DNA of 64,000 nt, taken from positions 124,001 to 188,000 of the forward strand of contig QORU01000009.1 of assembly GCA_003574785.1 (NCBI GenBank). The letters are read 5' to 3'. Shown here one piece after another: positions 44,640-53,364 of this stretch (position 1 is the first letter of the stretch; the number at the start of each line of letters is the position of its first letter). Source of the DNA: Taklimakanibacter deserti (GTDB taxonomy: Bacteria > Pseudomonadota > Alphaproteobacteria > Rhizobiales > Aestuariivirgaceae). A program made the translations under genes and the position numbers. A model generated the notes under the pieces. That model worked only from the letters and a program-made list of their open reading frames with translations. It was not told the DNA's origin and did not search any database.

Positions 44640-45484
44640 TTGGGCCTCAGCGCGGCGCGCAAGACCAGCCAGACGACGATGATGATGGCGAGCGAGGTGA
44701 CCATCGTCGAATAGGTCATGGCGGCGCCCAAGGGAATGTTCATGCGCAGGCCGAACTGGCTTTCGATGAAATTGCCCATCATCAGGCTGCGCGTTCCCCC
44801 GACCAGCCGCGGCGTCACATAGTCGCCCGCCGATACCAGGAAGGAGAGGCTGAAGGCCGTGAGCATGGCCGGGATGCAGCGCGGCAGGATGGCGTCCCAC
44901 AACATCCGTGCCGGCGAGGCGCCGAGATCGCGGGCGGCATCGAGGGTCGTGGGCTCGATGGCCCTGAGCGCGCCATAGAGCGGCAGGATGGTGAAGGGCA
45001 GAAGGTAGCTGACCAGCACCAGCACGACGGCGAAGGGGCTGTAGAGCAGGATCTCGACCGGCTGATCGGCAAGGCCAAGGGCGAGGAGCGTGTTGTTGAT
45101 GATGCCCTCGCGGCCGAGGATCGTCTTCCAGGCGAAGATCTTGACGAGATAGCCGCCGAACAGCGTGAGCAAGGTGGCGCCGAGCAGGAAAGCGCCCCAG
45201 CGCCCGGGATTGCGCCAGATGACGTGAGCGACGATATAGCCGAGCACGGTCGCGATGAGCGCGATCAAGGCGCTGATGCCCATCGTGTAGGCGATGGGCA
45301 GGCCATATTCGCCGGCGACCTTCTGGTAATTGCCGAGATTCCAGGTCGGAACGAGATTGAACAGCGAGACCTTGAAGAAGGAGGCGACGAAGAAATAGGC
45401 CATCGGCCCGAGGAACAGCAGCAGGAGAACCAGCAGCGCCGGAAGCAGCAGCAGGTTGCGGCGGTCGAGGGCCACGCCCGTCAT
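44636..45484 (-). CDS. Pot-type ABC transporter permease, second system (PotB-like)
   Basis: A 282-residue BPD_transp_1 permease: first TM LLLLPALLVLLLLFLGPMAY and EAA loop DAARDLGASPARMLWDAILP. ATG at 45484 overlaps the ATPase stop by 4 bp. With the PotC-like subunit it forms the channel of the second importer. Confidence 0.9.
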   Translation of the reverse strand: MTGVALDRRNLLLLPALLVLLLLFLGPMAYFFVASFFKVSLFNLVPTWNLGNYQKVAGEYGLPIAYTMGISALIALIATVLGYIVAHVIWRNPGRWGAFLLGATLLTLFGGYLVKIFAWKTILGREGIINNTLLALGLADQPVEILLYSPFAVVLVLVSYLLPFTILPLYGALRAIEPTTLDAARDLGASPARMLWDAILPRCIPAMLTAFSLSFLVSAGDYVTPRLVGGTRSLMMGNFIESQFGLRMNIPLGAAMTYSTMVTSLAIIIVVWLVLRAALRPK

Positions 45485-46518
45485 GCCTGCACCACCCATT
45501 GGTCCTCGGCCGACCAGCCGACGCTGGTCGTCTCGCCGATCTGCAGCGCGCCTTCCGGTGTCGTGGCCAGGAAGGTGACGCCGTCCGGAAGCGCCACGCG
45601 GTACTGGACCTGGGCGCCTAAAAACAGCCGGTCGATGATCCTGGCATCGAAACTATGGGCGGACTGCTTCGTCCTTGCCCCCAGGAGAACGCGCTCGGGC
45701 CTCACCCCCACTTGCACCGGACAATCGGGGCCGTGATCCTCGAAGGTGAAGGCGCCGGGTATCGAAACCCGGTTGTTCTTGCGCTCGGCGGCAAAGAAAT
45801 TCGCTTCGCCGACGAATTGCGACACGAAGCGGGTCTTGGGACGGCGGTAGATCTCCTCGCCGCTGCCCACTTGCTCCACCCGGCCCTTGGACATCACGAC
45901 GACCTTGCTGGCGAGCGCCATGGCTTCGGCCTGGTCATGGGTGACGAACACGAAAGTGCCGCCGATATTCTTGTGGATCGTGCGCAATTCCTCCTGCATG
46001 GCCTGGCGCAGCTTCAGATCGAGGGCGGCGAACGGCTCGTCGAGCAGGAGAACCTTGGGCCGCATCATCAGCGCGCGCGCCAAGGCGACGCGCTGCTGCT
46101 GGCCGCCCGAGAGGGCGCCCGGATACTGGTCGCCGAATTCCGTCAGGCGGACGAGCGCCAGCATGTCGTCCACGCGCCTGGCCAGAAGGGCCTTGTCCTC
46201 GCCGGCGATGCGCGGCCCATAGGCGATGTTCTGGCGCACGGTCATATGCGGAAACAGACCGTAGCCCTGGAACACCATGTTGGTCGGCCGCCTCTCCGGC
46301 GGCAAGTGCGTCACGTCCTCGCCGCCGATCAGGATGCGGCCCGATGTGGGCGGCACGAAGCCGCCCAGCATTTTGAGCAATGTCGTCTTTCCGCAGCCCG
46401 ATGGTCCAAGGATGGCGAGAAAGTCGCCGGTATCGAATTCGAGGTCGAGCGGATGGACGGCCGGAACCGAGGCGTAGCTCTTGGCCAGCGCCTCGAGCCG
46501 CACGAGCGGCGTCTTCAT
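45481..46518 (-). CDS. Pot-type ABC transporter ATP-binding protein, second system
   Basis: A 345-residue ATPase: Walker [10 protein letters not shown]-loop GYGLFPHMTV, signature [14 protein letters not shown], Walker B VLLLDEPFAALD, switch His in FVTHDQAEAM and a C-terminal TOBE domain. The ATG at 46518 has GAGAGG 9 bp upstream; ATG 46527 abuts it. Follows the binding-protein gene. Confidence 0.92.
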   Translation of the reverse strand: MKTPLVRLEALAKSYASVPAVHPLDLEFDTGDFLAILGPSGCGKTTLLKMLGGFVPPTSGRILIGGEDVTHLPPERRPTNMVFQGYGLFPHMTVRQNIAYGPRIAGEDKALLARRVDDMLALVRLTEFGDQYPGALSGGQQQRVALARALMMRPKVLLLDEPFAALDLKLRQAMQEELRTIHKNIGGTFVFVTHDQAEAMALASKVVVMSKGRVEQVGSGEEIYRRPKTRFVSQFVGEANFFAAERKNNRVSIPGAFTFEDHGPDCPVQVGVRPERVLLGARTKQSAHSFDARIIDRLFLGAQVQYRVALPDGVTFLATTPEGALQIGETTSVGWSAEDQWVVQA

Positions 46519-46537
46519 CCGGTTCATCCTCTCTATG

Positions 46538-47665
46538 TCATGCGCGCTGATAGGTTTCATAGGCCGCCAATACATCGTCCCATTTGACCAGCTCGCCCTC
46601 GGCTTCCAGCGGGAACATGCCGGGAAGGAACTTGTTGGCGAAGTATTTGTCGAGATCGGCAAAGCCGTAGATTTCCGACGTCACCTTGTCCGACACCATG
46701 CCCATCGCCTTCTCGTTCACGATACCGAGAATATTGGCTTCCGCGAATGTCTTCTGGTTTTCCGGCGCCAGCGCCCAGTTGATGAGCTCGTGGTCGAGAT
46801 CGCGGTTCGGCGCGTTCTTGCCGATGTTCACCGTATCCAGATAGGCGAAAGTGCCTTCCTTCGGCGAGGCGATCTTGAGCTTGACCTTGGAGCCTTCCAC
46901 CCATTTGATCATCGGCTCCCAGCCCATGCCCATGGCGATCTCGCCGCGCTTGAACATGTCGGAGATCTCGCCGAGGCTCGCCGGCACGGTGCGCGAGTTC
47001 TGCTTGAGCTTGATCATCAGATCGACGGTCGCATCGAGCTGCGCCTTGGTCATCCGGCTCGGATCCTCGAGGCCGTTGGCCGTTTTCGACCAGGTCACGA
47101 TCATGCTCATCACATCCGGATAGCCCACCACCTTGCCCTTGTATTCGGGCTTCAGCATGTCGAGCCAGGACGTGGGCTCGGGCACCATGTCGGGATTGTA
47201 GAGGAGCGGAATGGAGGAGAAGGTGAAGGGGATGGCATAGAGCTTGCCGTCGACGCGCATGAACTTGTCGAACGCCTTCACCCTGGGATGCATGCCGGCG
47301 AGATTGGGGATCTTGCTCTCGTCGATCTCGTCGAGAAGGCCGCTGGCGCCGGAAAAGCCGACATACTGATAGATCAGCGTCGTCAGATCGATCGACCCGA
47401 TGCCGCCGCCGCGCAGCTTGGTGATGATGTCCTCGATCGAAGCGATATAGGTCGTCTGCAGCGAAGCGCCGGCGTTCTTGAGGAGGTCTCCCGCCTTGAA
47501 GGCGGTGTCATAGCCTTCCCAGCCGACGAAGGTGACGTCACCGGCGGCGGAAGAGGGCCTAACGCCGAGACCGGCCAGGGCCGCCATGCCGCCGGCGCCC
47601 AGCATGAAGCCGCGGCGGGTGATGGACAGCGCGCTGCCTTTCAGGGGATTGCTCGAATTCCTCAT
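46538..47665 (-). CDS. Pot-type ABC substrate-binding protein with Tat-like signal, second system
   Basis: A 375-residue extracellular solute-binding protein. The N-terminus has a twin-arginine signal (SITRRGFMLGAGGMAALAG), with a mature start about residue 41 (GDVTFVGWEGYDT). The MASNFIE-like ligand region differs from PotD, so the ligand may not be a polyamine. ATG at 47665 with GGAGGA 6 bp upstream. Lies between the SDR and the ATPase genes. Confidence 0.88.
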   Translation of the reverse strand: MRNSSNPLKGSALSITRRGFMLGAGGMAALAGLGVRPSSAAGDVTFVGWEGYDTAFKAGDLLKNAGASLQTTYIASIEDIITKLRGGGIGSIDLTTLIYQYVGFSGASGLLDEIDESKIPNLAGMHPRVKAFDKFMRVDGKLYAIPFTFSSIPLLYNPDMVPEPTSWLDMLKPEYKGKVVGYPDVMSMIVTWSKTANGLEDPSRMTKAQLDATVDLMIKLKQNSRTVPASLGEISDMFKRGEIAMGMGWEPMIKWVEGSKVKLKIASPKEGTFAYLDTVNIGKNAPNRDLDHELINWALAPENQKTFAEANILGIVNEKAMGMVSDKVTSEIYGFADLDKYFANKFLPGMFPLEAEGELVKWDDVLAAYETYQRA

Positions 47666-47690
47666 CGTTTCCTCCATTGGTCTTGTGTTG

Positions 47691-48473
47691 TCAGCGAATG
47701 ATGTGACCACCATCAATCACGATTTCCGATCCGGTCATGTAGGCGCTGCGGTCCGAGGCCAGATGCACGACGGCCCAGCCCACGTCCTCCGGCGTTCCGA
47801 TCCCCAAAGGCGCCATGCGCCGCCATTCGGCGCGCACTTGCGATGTGTCGGGATCGCCGCGCTTCTTGGCGACATCGACGATCTCGCGCTCGAGCATCGG
47901 CGTGTCGATGCAGCCGGGATGGATGGAGTTGACGCGGATGGTGGTGCCGCGCTGCGCACAATCAAGGGCCGCGGCCTTGGTGAAATGCGCCACCGCCGCC
48001 TTCGAGGCGCAATAGGCGGCGTTGAGCCCGTCGGCAATATTCGCGTAGTTCGACGCGACATTGATGATCGAGCCGGTCTTGCGCGGCAGCATGGCCTTCA
48101 CCGCCGCCTTCGTGCCGAGGAACACCGATTCAAAATTGGTCTGGAACACCCGCCGCACGTCTTCGAGCGTCGTCTCGATCAGCCCGCGGGTGAGCTGAAT
48201 GCCGGCGCAGTTGACCAGCACGTCGAGGCGACCATGGCGCTGGACGACTCCCGAGACAACGGCGTCCCACTGAAGCGGATCGCGCACATCCTGGGCGAGG
48301 CTTGCCGCACCATCGCCGATCTCGGCCGCGGCTTTGCGCGCCGCATCGGCATCGATATCGGTCAGAAGGACCGTGGCGCCTTCCGCGGACAGGAGCCGCG
48401 CGACGGTACGTCCGATGCCGCTGCCGGCGCCGGTGACGATTGCCGTCTTTTCCGCCACCCAACCGCCACTCAT
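47691..48473 (-). CDS. SDR oxidoreductase, cyclopentanol/cyclohexanol-dehydrogenase-like
   Basis: A 260-residue classical SDR: TGAGSGIGRTV, NCAG in place of NNAG, and catalytic YCASKAA. The AEIGDGAASLAQDVRD stretch and the C-terminal MTGSEIVIDGG are typical of alicyclic-alcohol or 2,5-dichlorohexadienediol dehydrogenases. It is between the Rieske reductase and the transporter, so it probably oxidises a hydroxylated intermediate made by the oxygenase. Confidence 0.86.
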   Translation of the reverse strand: MSGGWVAEKTAIVTGAGSGIGRTVARLLSAEGATVLLTDIDADAARKAAAEIGDGAASLAQDVRDPLQWDAVVSGVVQRHGRLDVLVNCAGIQLTRGLIETTLEDVRRVFQTNFESVFLGTKAAVKAMLPRKTGSIINVASNYANIADGLNAAYCASKAAVAHFTKAAALDCAQRGTTIRVNSIHPGCIDTPMLEREIVDVAKKRGDPDTSQVRAEWRRMAPLGIGTPEDVGWAVVHLASDRSAYMTGSEIVIDGGHIIR

Positions 48474-48576
48474 CGCACGCTTCCTGTCATTTCGAGACGG
48501 CCTCCTTCTCCACAGCTAGCCACAGCGACAGTGCGCGCGACATACCACGCACGGGTTAGCATCGGGCCCATTTGAC

Positions 48577-49527
48577 CTAGACATCGAGGGTCAGCGTCGG
48601 CGATTTGGCGCGCGAGACGCAGGGCATCATGCAACTATTGCTGGCGCGCTCGGCCTCGGTCAGGAGGCTGTCGCGATGGTCCGGCACGCCGTCCAGCACG
48701 CGGGTCTCGCAGGTGCCGCAAATGCCCTGCTCGCAGGAGGACGGCAGATCGTGCCCGGCGGCGCGCAAGGCGGCGAGGACGGTCATATCGGGCGGAACAT
48801 CGACATGAACGCCCTTGCGCGACAGGAACACGCGAATGACGCCGTCACCCGCGACCGGAGCAGGGGGCTTGGCGCTGAACCGTTCTATATGGAGCTGGCC
48901 GCGGCGGCCCGAGGCCGTGAATCTTGCTTCGAGCGCGTCCAGCATGCCGGCCGGTCCGCAGGCATAGACCTCATCGCCGTGTTCCGCAGCCCGATGCACG
49001 GCCGCGATATCGATCCGGCCCTTCACGTCCTCCGGCACGATTGTGATCTTGTCTTCGCCAAGCGGCAGCAATTCACCCGTGAAGGCCAGGGAATACCGCG
49101 TGCGGCCGCCATAGATCAGCTTCCAGGCGAAGCCGGCGCTTTCCGCATGCCGCACCATGGCGAGAATGGGCGTGATGCCGATGCCGCCGGCGACGAACAG
49201 ATATTGCTTCGCCGGCCGGAGCTCGAAGGCGTTGCGCGGTCCGGCAATGGCGACGGACTGCCCTACCTGCAGCCTGTCGTGAGCCTCCATCGATCCGCCG
49301 CGGCCATTGGGCTCGCGCAGGATGGCGATCTGATAATGGCGCCTGTCGTCCGGGTCGCCGCACAGCGAATATTGCCGCGTCAGGCCGGATGGCAAGAACA
49401 GGTCGATATGGGCGCCAGGAGTCCAGCCCGGCAGATCTTCCGGGCCGGCGGCGCGCAGCTTGAGCGAAATGACATTGTCGGCCTCGATCTGGCTGCGCAC
49501 GATCCGCATCTGCCGCTCAGGGCTCAC
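48577..49527 (-). CDS. Rieske-oxygenase reductase (phthalate-dioxygenase-reductase type)
   Basis: A 316-residue FMN/NAD/2Fe-2S reductase: FMN motif RQYSLCGDPDD, NAD motif GGIGITPIL, and a C-terminal plant-type ferredoxin with SSCEQGICGTCE followed by SNSCMMPCVSRA. The GTG at 49527 overlaps the oxygenase stop by 4 bp; ATG 49509 is an alternative. Supplies electrons from NADH to the adjacent Rieske oxygenase. Confidence 0.92.
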   Translation of the reverse strand: MSPERQMRIVRSQIEADNVISLKLRAAGPEDLPGWTPGAHIDLFLPSGLTRQYSLCGDPDDRRHYQIAILREPNGRGGSMEAHDRLQVGQSVAIAGPRNAFELRPAKQYLFVAGGIGITPILAMVRHAESAGFAWKLIYGGRTRYSLAFTGELLPLGEDKITIVPEDVKGRIDIAAVHRAAEHGDEVYACGPAGMLDALEARFTASGRRGQLHIERFSAKPPAPVAGDGVIRVFLSRKGVHVDVPPDMTVLAALRAAGHDLPSSCEQGICGTCETRVLDGVPDHRDSLLTEAERASNSCMMPCVSRAKSPTLTLDV

Positions 49528-50567
49528 CGCGCTCCGCCATCTGCCGCGGCGCCCGCGACGAATTCCGTGAAGGCCCGGCGGTAATTCAGCGTGAACAGAT
49601 CGGCCGGGACGGAATGCTCGACATAGCTCTGATCCCAATCCACCTCGCGCGGCTCGAGTGCGCCGGCAATCGGCAAGTCCTCGCGATAGACCATCTCCTC
49701 GATGCGCAGGCATTCCTCGAGGCTCAGGCCCTTGTAGCTTTTCTCATTGGCCACGCCCCAGAAGATCATGACGTGGTCATAGGCCATGGGCGAGGGGAAG
49801 CCGGCGACGATGCGCTTGCCGAGCTTCTCGTAGTCATAGGTGATGGTGGCAAGGCCGGGCGCGGTGCACTGATAGATCATGGTGCAGTCGCCGTCATTGG
49901 CCCAGTCGCCGCTGCTCGCCGTGAGCAGGCGCTCCATCCAGATATTGAGGCCTTCGCGCCTGACCTTCAGGGGGTCGACGACATGCGGCGTCGGTCCCAT
50001 GGAGACGGCATGGACAAAGGGGAAATGCGCGACATCGCGGAAATTTTCGATGGCGACGGCGACGCCGGTCGTCGAATCGAGCGGCGATCCGGCGAGCCAT
50101 TCGAGATCGAGCCCGGTCCAGAGATCGATCTCATACATGTCACGAGCGGGCGTCTCCAGGACGGTCCACACATGCCCCCATTTCTCGAGGGCGGGATAGA
50201 CGGCGATGGCGGCCTTGGGCGGGATCTTCGATTGGTCGGCGAGCGAGGGGACATGGGTACATTTGCCGTCCGCGCTGCTGAATTGCCAGCCGTGATAGGG
50301 GCAGGCAATTGCTTCGCCGTGAATCTGCCCGAGCGCGAAGTCGCCGCCGCGATGCGGGCAGCGCCGCGCCTGCACGACGGCCTTTCCGCTTGCCGTGCGA
50401 TAGACGACGAGCCTTTCGCCCAGCAGCACCGCGCCTTGCGGCTTTCCAATATCGACGGAGCGGGCCACCGGCCACCATTGCCGGCGCATGGCGCGTTCGG
50501 CCGCTTCACGCTTGGGGCCTTTCAACGGGGGGAGCCGGTCAGACGGACGAGTAAGGGCGTCGAACAT
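49524..50567 (-). CDS. Rieske non-haem iron oxygenase (VanA/TsaM-like demethylase/monooxygenase)
   Basis: A 347-residue alpha subunit. Rieske centre CPHRGGDFALGQ and CPYHGWQF (about residues 70-97); catalytic iron motif NFRDVAHFPFVH (about 175-186). Members O- or N-demethylate or hydroxylate aromatic and aliphatic substrates. First structural gene of the operon, 128 bp downstream of the Lrp-type gene, with an AT-rich control region between. Confidence 0.92.
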   Translation of the reverse strand: MFDALTRPSDRLPPLKGPKREAAERAMRRQWWPVARSVDIGKPQGAVLLGERLVVYRTASGKAVVQARRCPHRGGDFALGQIHGEAIACPYHGWQFSSADGKCTHVPSLADQSKIPPKAAIAVYPALEKWGHVWTVLETPARDMYEIDLWTGLDLEWLAGSPLDSTTGVAVAIENFRDVAHFPFVHAVSMGPTPHVVDPLKVRREGLNIWMERLLTASSGDWANDGDCTMIYQCTAPGLATITYDYEKLGKRIVAGFPSPMAYDHVMIFWGVANEKSYKGLSLEECLRIEEMVYREDLPIAGALEPREVDWDQSYVEHSVPADLFTLNYRRAFTEFVAGAAADGGAR

Positions 50568-50665
50568 CGGTGAGCCAACCTCCAGTCGGGCGGCGGGTCT
50601 GGCGACCGCACCTGATCCGGAGATTATTCGGCGAGATTATGCGCAAGTCAACATTATTTTTGCTT

Positions 50666-50688
50666 ATTTCTGCGCAAATAGCAGAAAT
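50666..50688. promoter_or_regulatory. Inverted repeat in the Rieske-operon control region
   Basis: ATTTCTGC / GCAGAAAT, two perfect 8-bp arms around a 7-bp spacer, in an AT-rich stretch between the Lrp-type gene and the Rieske gene. Size and composition suit an AsnC/Lrp dimer site; it is 99-121 bp upstream of the Rieske ATG. Confidence 0.55.
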
Positions 50689-50695
50689 ATCGTTA

Positions 50696-51181
50696 TTATA
50701 TATCGCTTTGCGCAGTCGTAATGCTGTCGGCGGGCAGCACGAAACGGATCTTGTGCACTTCGATCTCGCTGATGACCTGGACGCGGCTCACCCCTTTCAG
50801 CCGCCGCGTCAATTGCTGGAGGGACCAGAGGGCGGCGGCATCGGCGCAGACCACCTGAGCGCAGATGTCGGCATCGCCCAGGGTCGTCGACAGATAAGTG
50901 ACCTCGCTCAGGCCCTGAAGGTGGGCAATGACCGCGTCGTGGAAATCAGGCTCGCTGGTGATGAAAAAGAGCGCCATCACCGAGGGGCCGAGCTTGGTCG
51001 GATCGGCAAAGGCAATGAATTGCAGGATGCCTTCGTCCTGCAGGCGCTTCAGCCTGAGCCTGACCGTGGCCTCGGCGATCCCCAGATTGCGGGCAACCTC
51101 GCGCAAGGGCCGGCGGCCATCCGACTGCAACTCGACGATGATGCCGCGGTCGATTTCATCGATATGCATCAACGGCACCAT
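50696..51181 (-). CDS. AsnC/Lrp-family transcriptional regulator
   Basis: A 161-residue regulator: helix-turn-helix LREVARNLGIAEATVRLRLKRL (first 20 residues shown: LREVARNLGIAEATVRLRLK) and a C-terminal RAM ligand domain (TLGDADICAQVVC). ATG at 51181 has GGGAG 9 bp upstream; ATG 51190 abuts it. Sits immediately upstream of the Rieske operon on the same strand and presumably controls it in response to an amino acid or related ligand. Confidence 0.88.
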   Translation of the reverse strand: MVPLMHIDEIDRGIIVELQSDGRRPLREVARNLGIAEATVRLRLKRLQDEGILQFIAFADPTKLGPSVMALFFITSEPDFHDAVIAHLQGLSEVTYLSTTLGDADICAQVVCADAAALWSLQQLTRRLKGVSRVQVISEIEVHKIRFVLPADSITTAQSDI

Positions 51182-51375
51182 CTTGATCATCTCCCGTTGC
51201 CGGCTTGCGCAGATGGCTTCGTAACGCGGGCCGGGCCTCCTGTCACCTCATGGATGACCTCGCTCAAGCATGGTCATTTGATGTGCGGATCGCTGCCATA
51301 CCCATTGCGGGTTATTTTTCACGGGCGAAGCGCAGCTAGTCTTCTCGCTGTCCCATCGGGGAGGAGGAGCAAGCC

Positions 51376-52251
51376 ATGCTCGGTGCCGGCAACACAGCGG
51401 TCGCTCTCACCTTCGATTATGACGCGCTGTCGGTCTGGATCGGCATGTTCGGCCAGACATCGCCCACGGCATTGTCGCGTGGCGAATTTTGCGCCGTCGG
51501 CGTGCGCCGCATCCTGGAGGTTCTCGAGCGCTACAAGGTGCCGGGCACATTCTATATTCCCGGCCACACGGCCTATGCCTATCCCAAATCGGTCGAAGCC
51601 ATCGCCGCCGCCGGACATGAGATCGGCCATCACGGCTGGACGCATGAAAGCCCACTCGCCGTCACCGCCGAGCGTGAGCGGTGGATCATGGAGCGCGGCC
51701 TCGCGGCGCTCGACAAGGTTGCCGGTGTCAGGCCGAGAGGCTATCGCTCGCCCGCCTGGGACAACAGCCCCAACAGCATCCCGCTGCTGCTCGAATATGG
51801 TTTCGACTATGACAGCAGCATGATGGGGTCCGATTTCGAGCCCTATTGGTGCCGCCTCGGCGATGTCGCGAGCCTCGATGAGCCCTTCAAGTTCGGCGCG
51901 CCGGTGGACCTCGTGGAGATGCCGGTCTCATGGCATCTCGACGACTTCCTGCAGTTCGAATTTGTGGTCATGGGCAGCGCTGTGCTGCAAGGCGGCCAAA
52001 CACCGCGCGGCGTGCTCGAAAGCTGGAAGGCTGAATTCGACTATCTCAACGATCGCATCGGCACCGGCATTTTCATTCCGACCATGCATCCGCAAGTGAT
52101 CGGCCGCGGCCATCGCCTGACCGTGCTCGAAGGGCTCATCGAGCATGTCCTGAGCAAGCCCGGCGGCCGGTTCACGACGGTCGGTGACTATGCCCGTGAG
52201 TGGCGGAAGGGGAAGACGCCGTCCCTGCCGCGCGATGCCTGCAGCGCTTGA
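51376..52251 (+). CDS. NodB-family deacetylase / cyclic-imidase-like protein, copy 2
   Basis: A 291-residue paralogue of the protein encoded at 41068, with the same branch motifs: LTFDYDALSVWIGMF, GHEIGHHGWTHESP, GYRSPAWDNS and TMHPQVIGRGHRL. No signal peptide. GGAGGAGGAGCAA precedes the ATG. Lies just outside the Rieske-transporter operon on its right flank, divergent from the Lrp-type gene. Confidence 0.87.
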   Translation: MLGAGNTAVALTFDYDALSVWIGMFGQTSPTALSRGEFCAVGVRRILEVLERYKVPGTFYIPGHTAYAYPKSVEAIAAAGHEIGHHGWTHESPLAVTAERERWIMERGLAALDKVAGVRPRGYRSPAWDNSPNSIPLLLEYGFDYDSSMMGSDFEPYWCRLGDVASLDEPFKFGAPVDLVEMPVSWHLDDFLQFEFVVMGSAVLQGGQTPRGVLESWKAEFDYLNDRIGTGIFIPTMHPQVIGRGHRLTVLEGLIEHVLSKPGGRFTTVGDYAREWRKGKTPSLPRDACSA

Positions 52252-52260
52252 GCTTCGCGG

Positions 52261-53289
52261 TCAGGCGTTGAGAAAGCCCTCCAGCACATTCACCGTGTTG
52301 ATGCCGATTGCCTCGACGGCATAGCCGCCTTCCATCACGAACAAGGTCGGCAGCTTGAACTTGGCGATCGCCGCGCCATAGGTCGAGAAGTCGTCCGAGG
52401 TCAGCTTGAAGAAGCTGATCGGATCGTCCTTGAAGGTGTCGACGCCCAGCGACACGACGAGCGCATCGGGCTTGAAGCGCCTGATCTTGGCGGTGGCATC
52501 GGCGAGCGCCTTGCCCCAGACATCGTATTTGCTGCCGGGCGGCATCGGGTAGTTGAGGTTGAAGCCTTCGCCCTTGCCCGAACCCTTCTCGTCCTTGTAG
52601 CCGAGGAAATAGGGATAGGCGTCTTGCGGCTGGCCATGCAGCGAGCAGAAAAGGACGTCGTCCCTTCCATAGAAGATGTCCTGCGTGCCGTTGCCGTGAT
52701 GGAAGTCGACATCGAGAATGGCGACGCGCTTGGCGCCGCGATCGAGAAAGCCTTGCGCCGCGATGGCGGCGTTGTTGAGGAAGCAATAGCCGCCATACAT
52801 GTCGTGATGCGCATGATGGCCGGGCGGCCGGCACAAAGCGAAGGCGGAGCGGGCGCCGGCGCTCACGAGCTTCTGCGCCGTCTGCGCCACGGCGGCCGAG
52901 GCCTGAGCCGCCTCCCAGGTGCCGGCGGTGATGCAGGTCTCCATCGAATGACAGTAATAGCCGACCTTGCCGTCGATGAAGCGCGGTTTCTTCCGGCCCA
53001 TGCCGCGCGCGGCGAAACCCGTCGGAATGATCTCGCCGCGATAACCGGCTGCCGTCCATTCCGACCAGGCGGTCTCGAGGAAGTCGAGGAATTCGCGGTC
53101 ATGCACCTTGCGCACAGGCTTCCAATCGAGCTTCGCCGGCGCCATGAGGTCGGCCATCTTGCGCCGCTTCAATTCGCGCAAGATGTATTCGACGCGCGAG
53201 GGCCGCTCGAAAGGCGTCACGAACTCGCCGCCATAGAGCTCGCCTTGCGGGAAATGCAGCCGGTGATCTTCGGAATAGACGACTTTCAT
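52261..53289 (-). CDS. Histone-deacetylase-family amidohydrolase (acetylpolyamine amidohydrolase-like)
   Basis: A 342-residue zinc amidohydrolase. Catalytic features: RPPGHHAHHDMYGGYCFLNN, the zinc triad in LDVDFHHGNGTQDIFYG and in GVDTFKDDP. The N-terminus MKVVYSEDHRLHFPQGELYGG is characteristic of bacterial acetylpolyamine amidohydrolases, which remove acetyl groups from acetylated polyamines. Consistent with the polyamine-type transporters nearby. Converges with deacetylase copy 2 (9 bp between stops). Confidence 0.9.
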   Translation of the reverse strand: MKVVYSEDHRLHFPQGELYGGEFVTPFERPSRVEYILRELKRRKMADLMAPAKLDWKPVRKVHDREFLDFLETAWSEWTAAGYRGEIIPTGFAARGMGRKKPRFIDGKVGYYCHSMETCITAGTWEAAQASAAVAQTAQKLVSAGARSAFALCRPPGHHAHHDMYGGYCFLNNAAIAAQGFLDRGAKRVAILDVDFHHGNGTQDIFYGRDDVLFCSLHGQPQDAYPYFLGYKDEKGSGKGEGFNLNYPMPPGSKYDVWGKALADATAKIRRFKPDALVVSLGVDTFKDDPISFFKLTSDDFSTYGAAIAKFKLPTLFVMEGGYAVEAIGINTVNVLEGFLNA

Positions 53290-53364
53290 GAATGACCTGC
53301 TTTTTGTCCTTGGGGCGATTTTGGTGTAGATTCCGAATCAGGCCAACTCAAGAGGGGATCCGTC

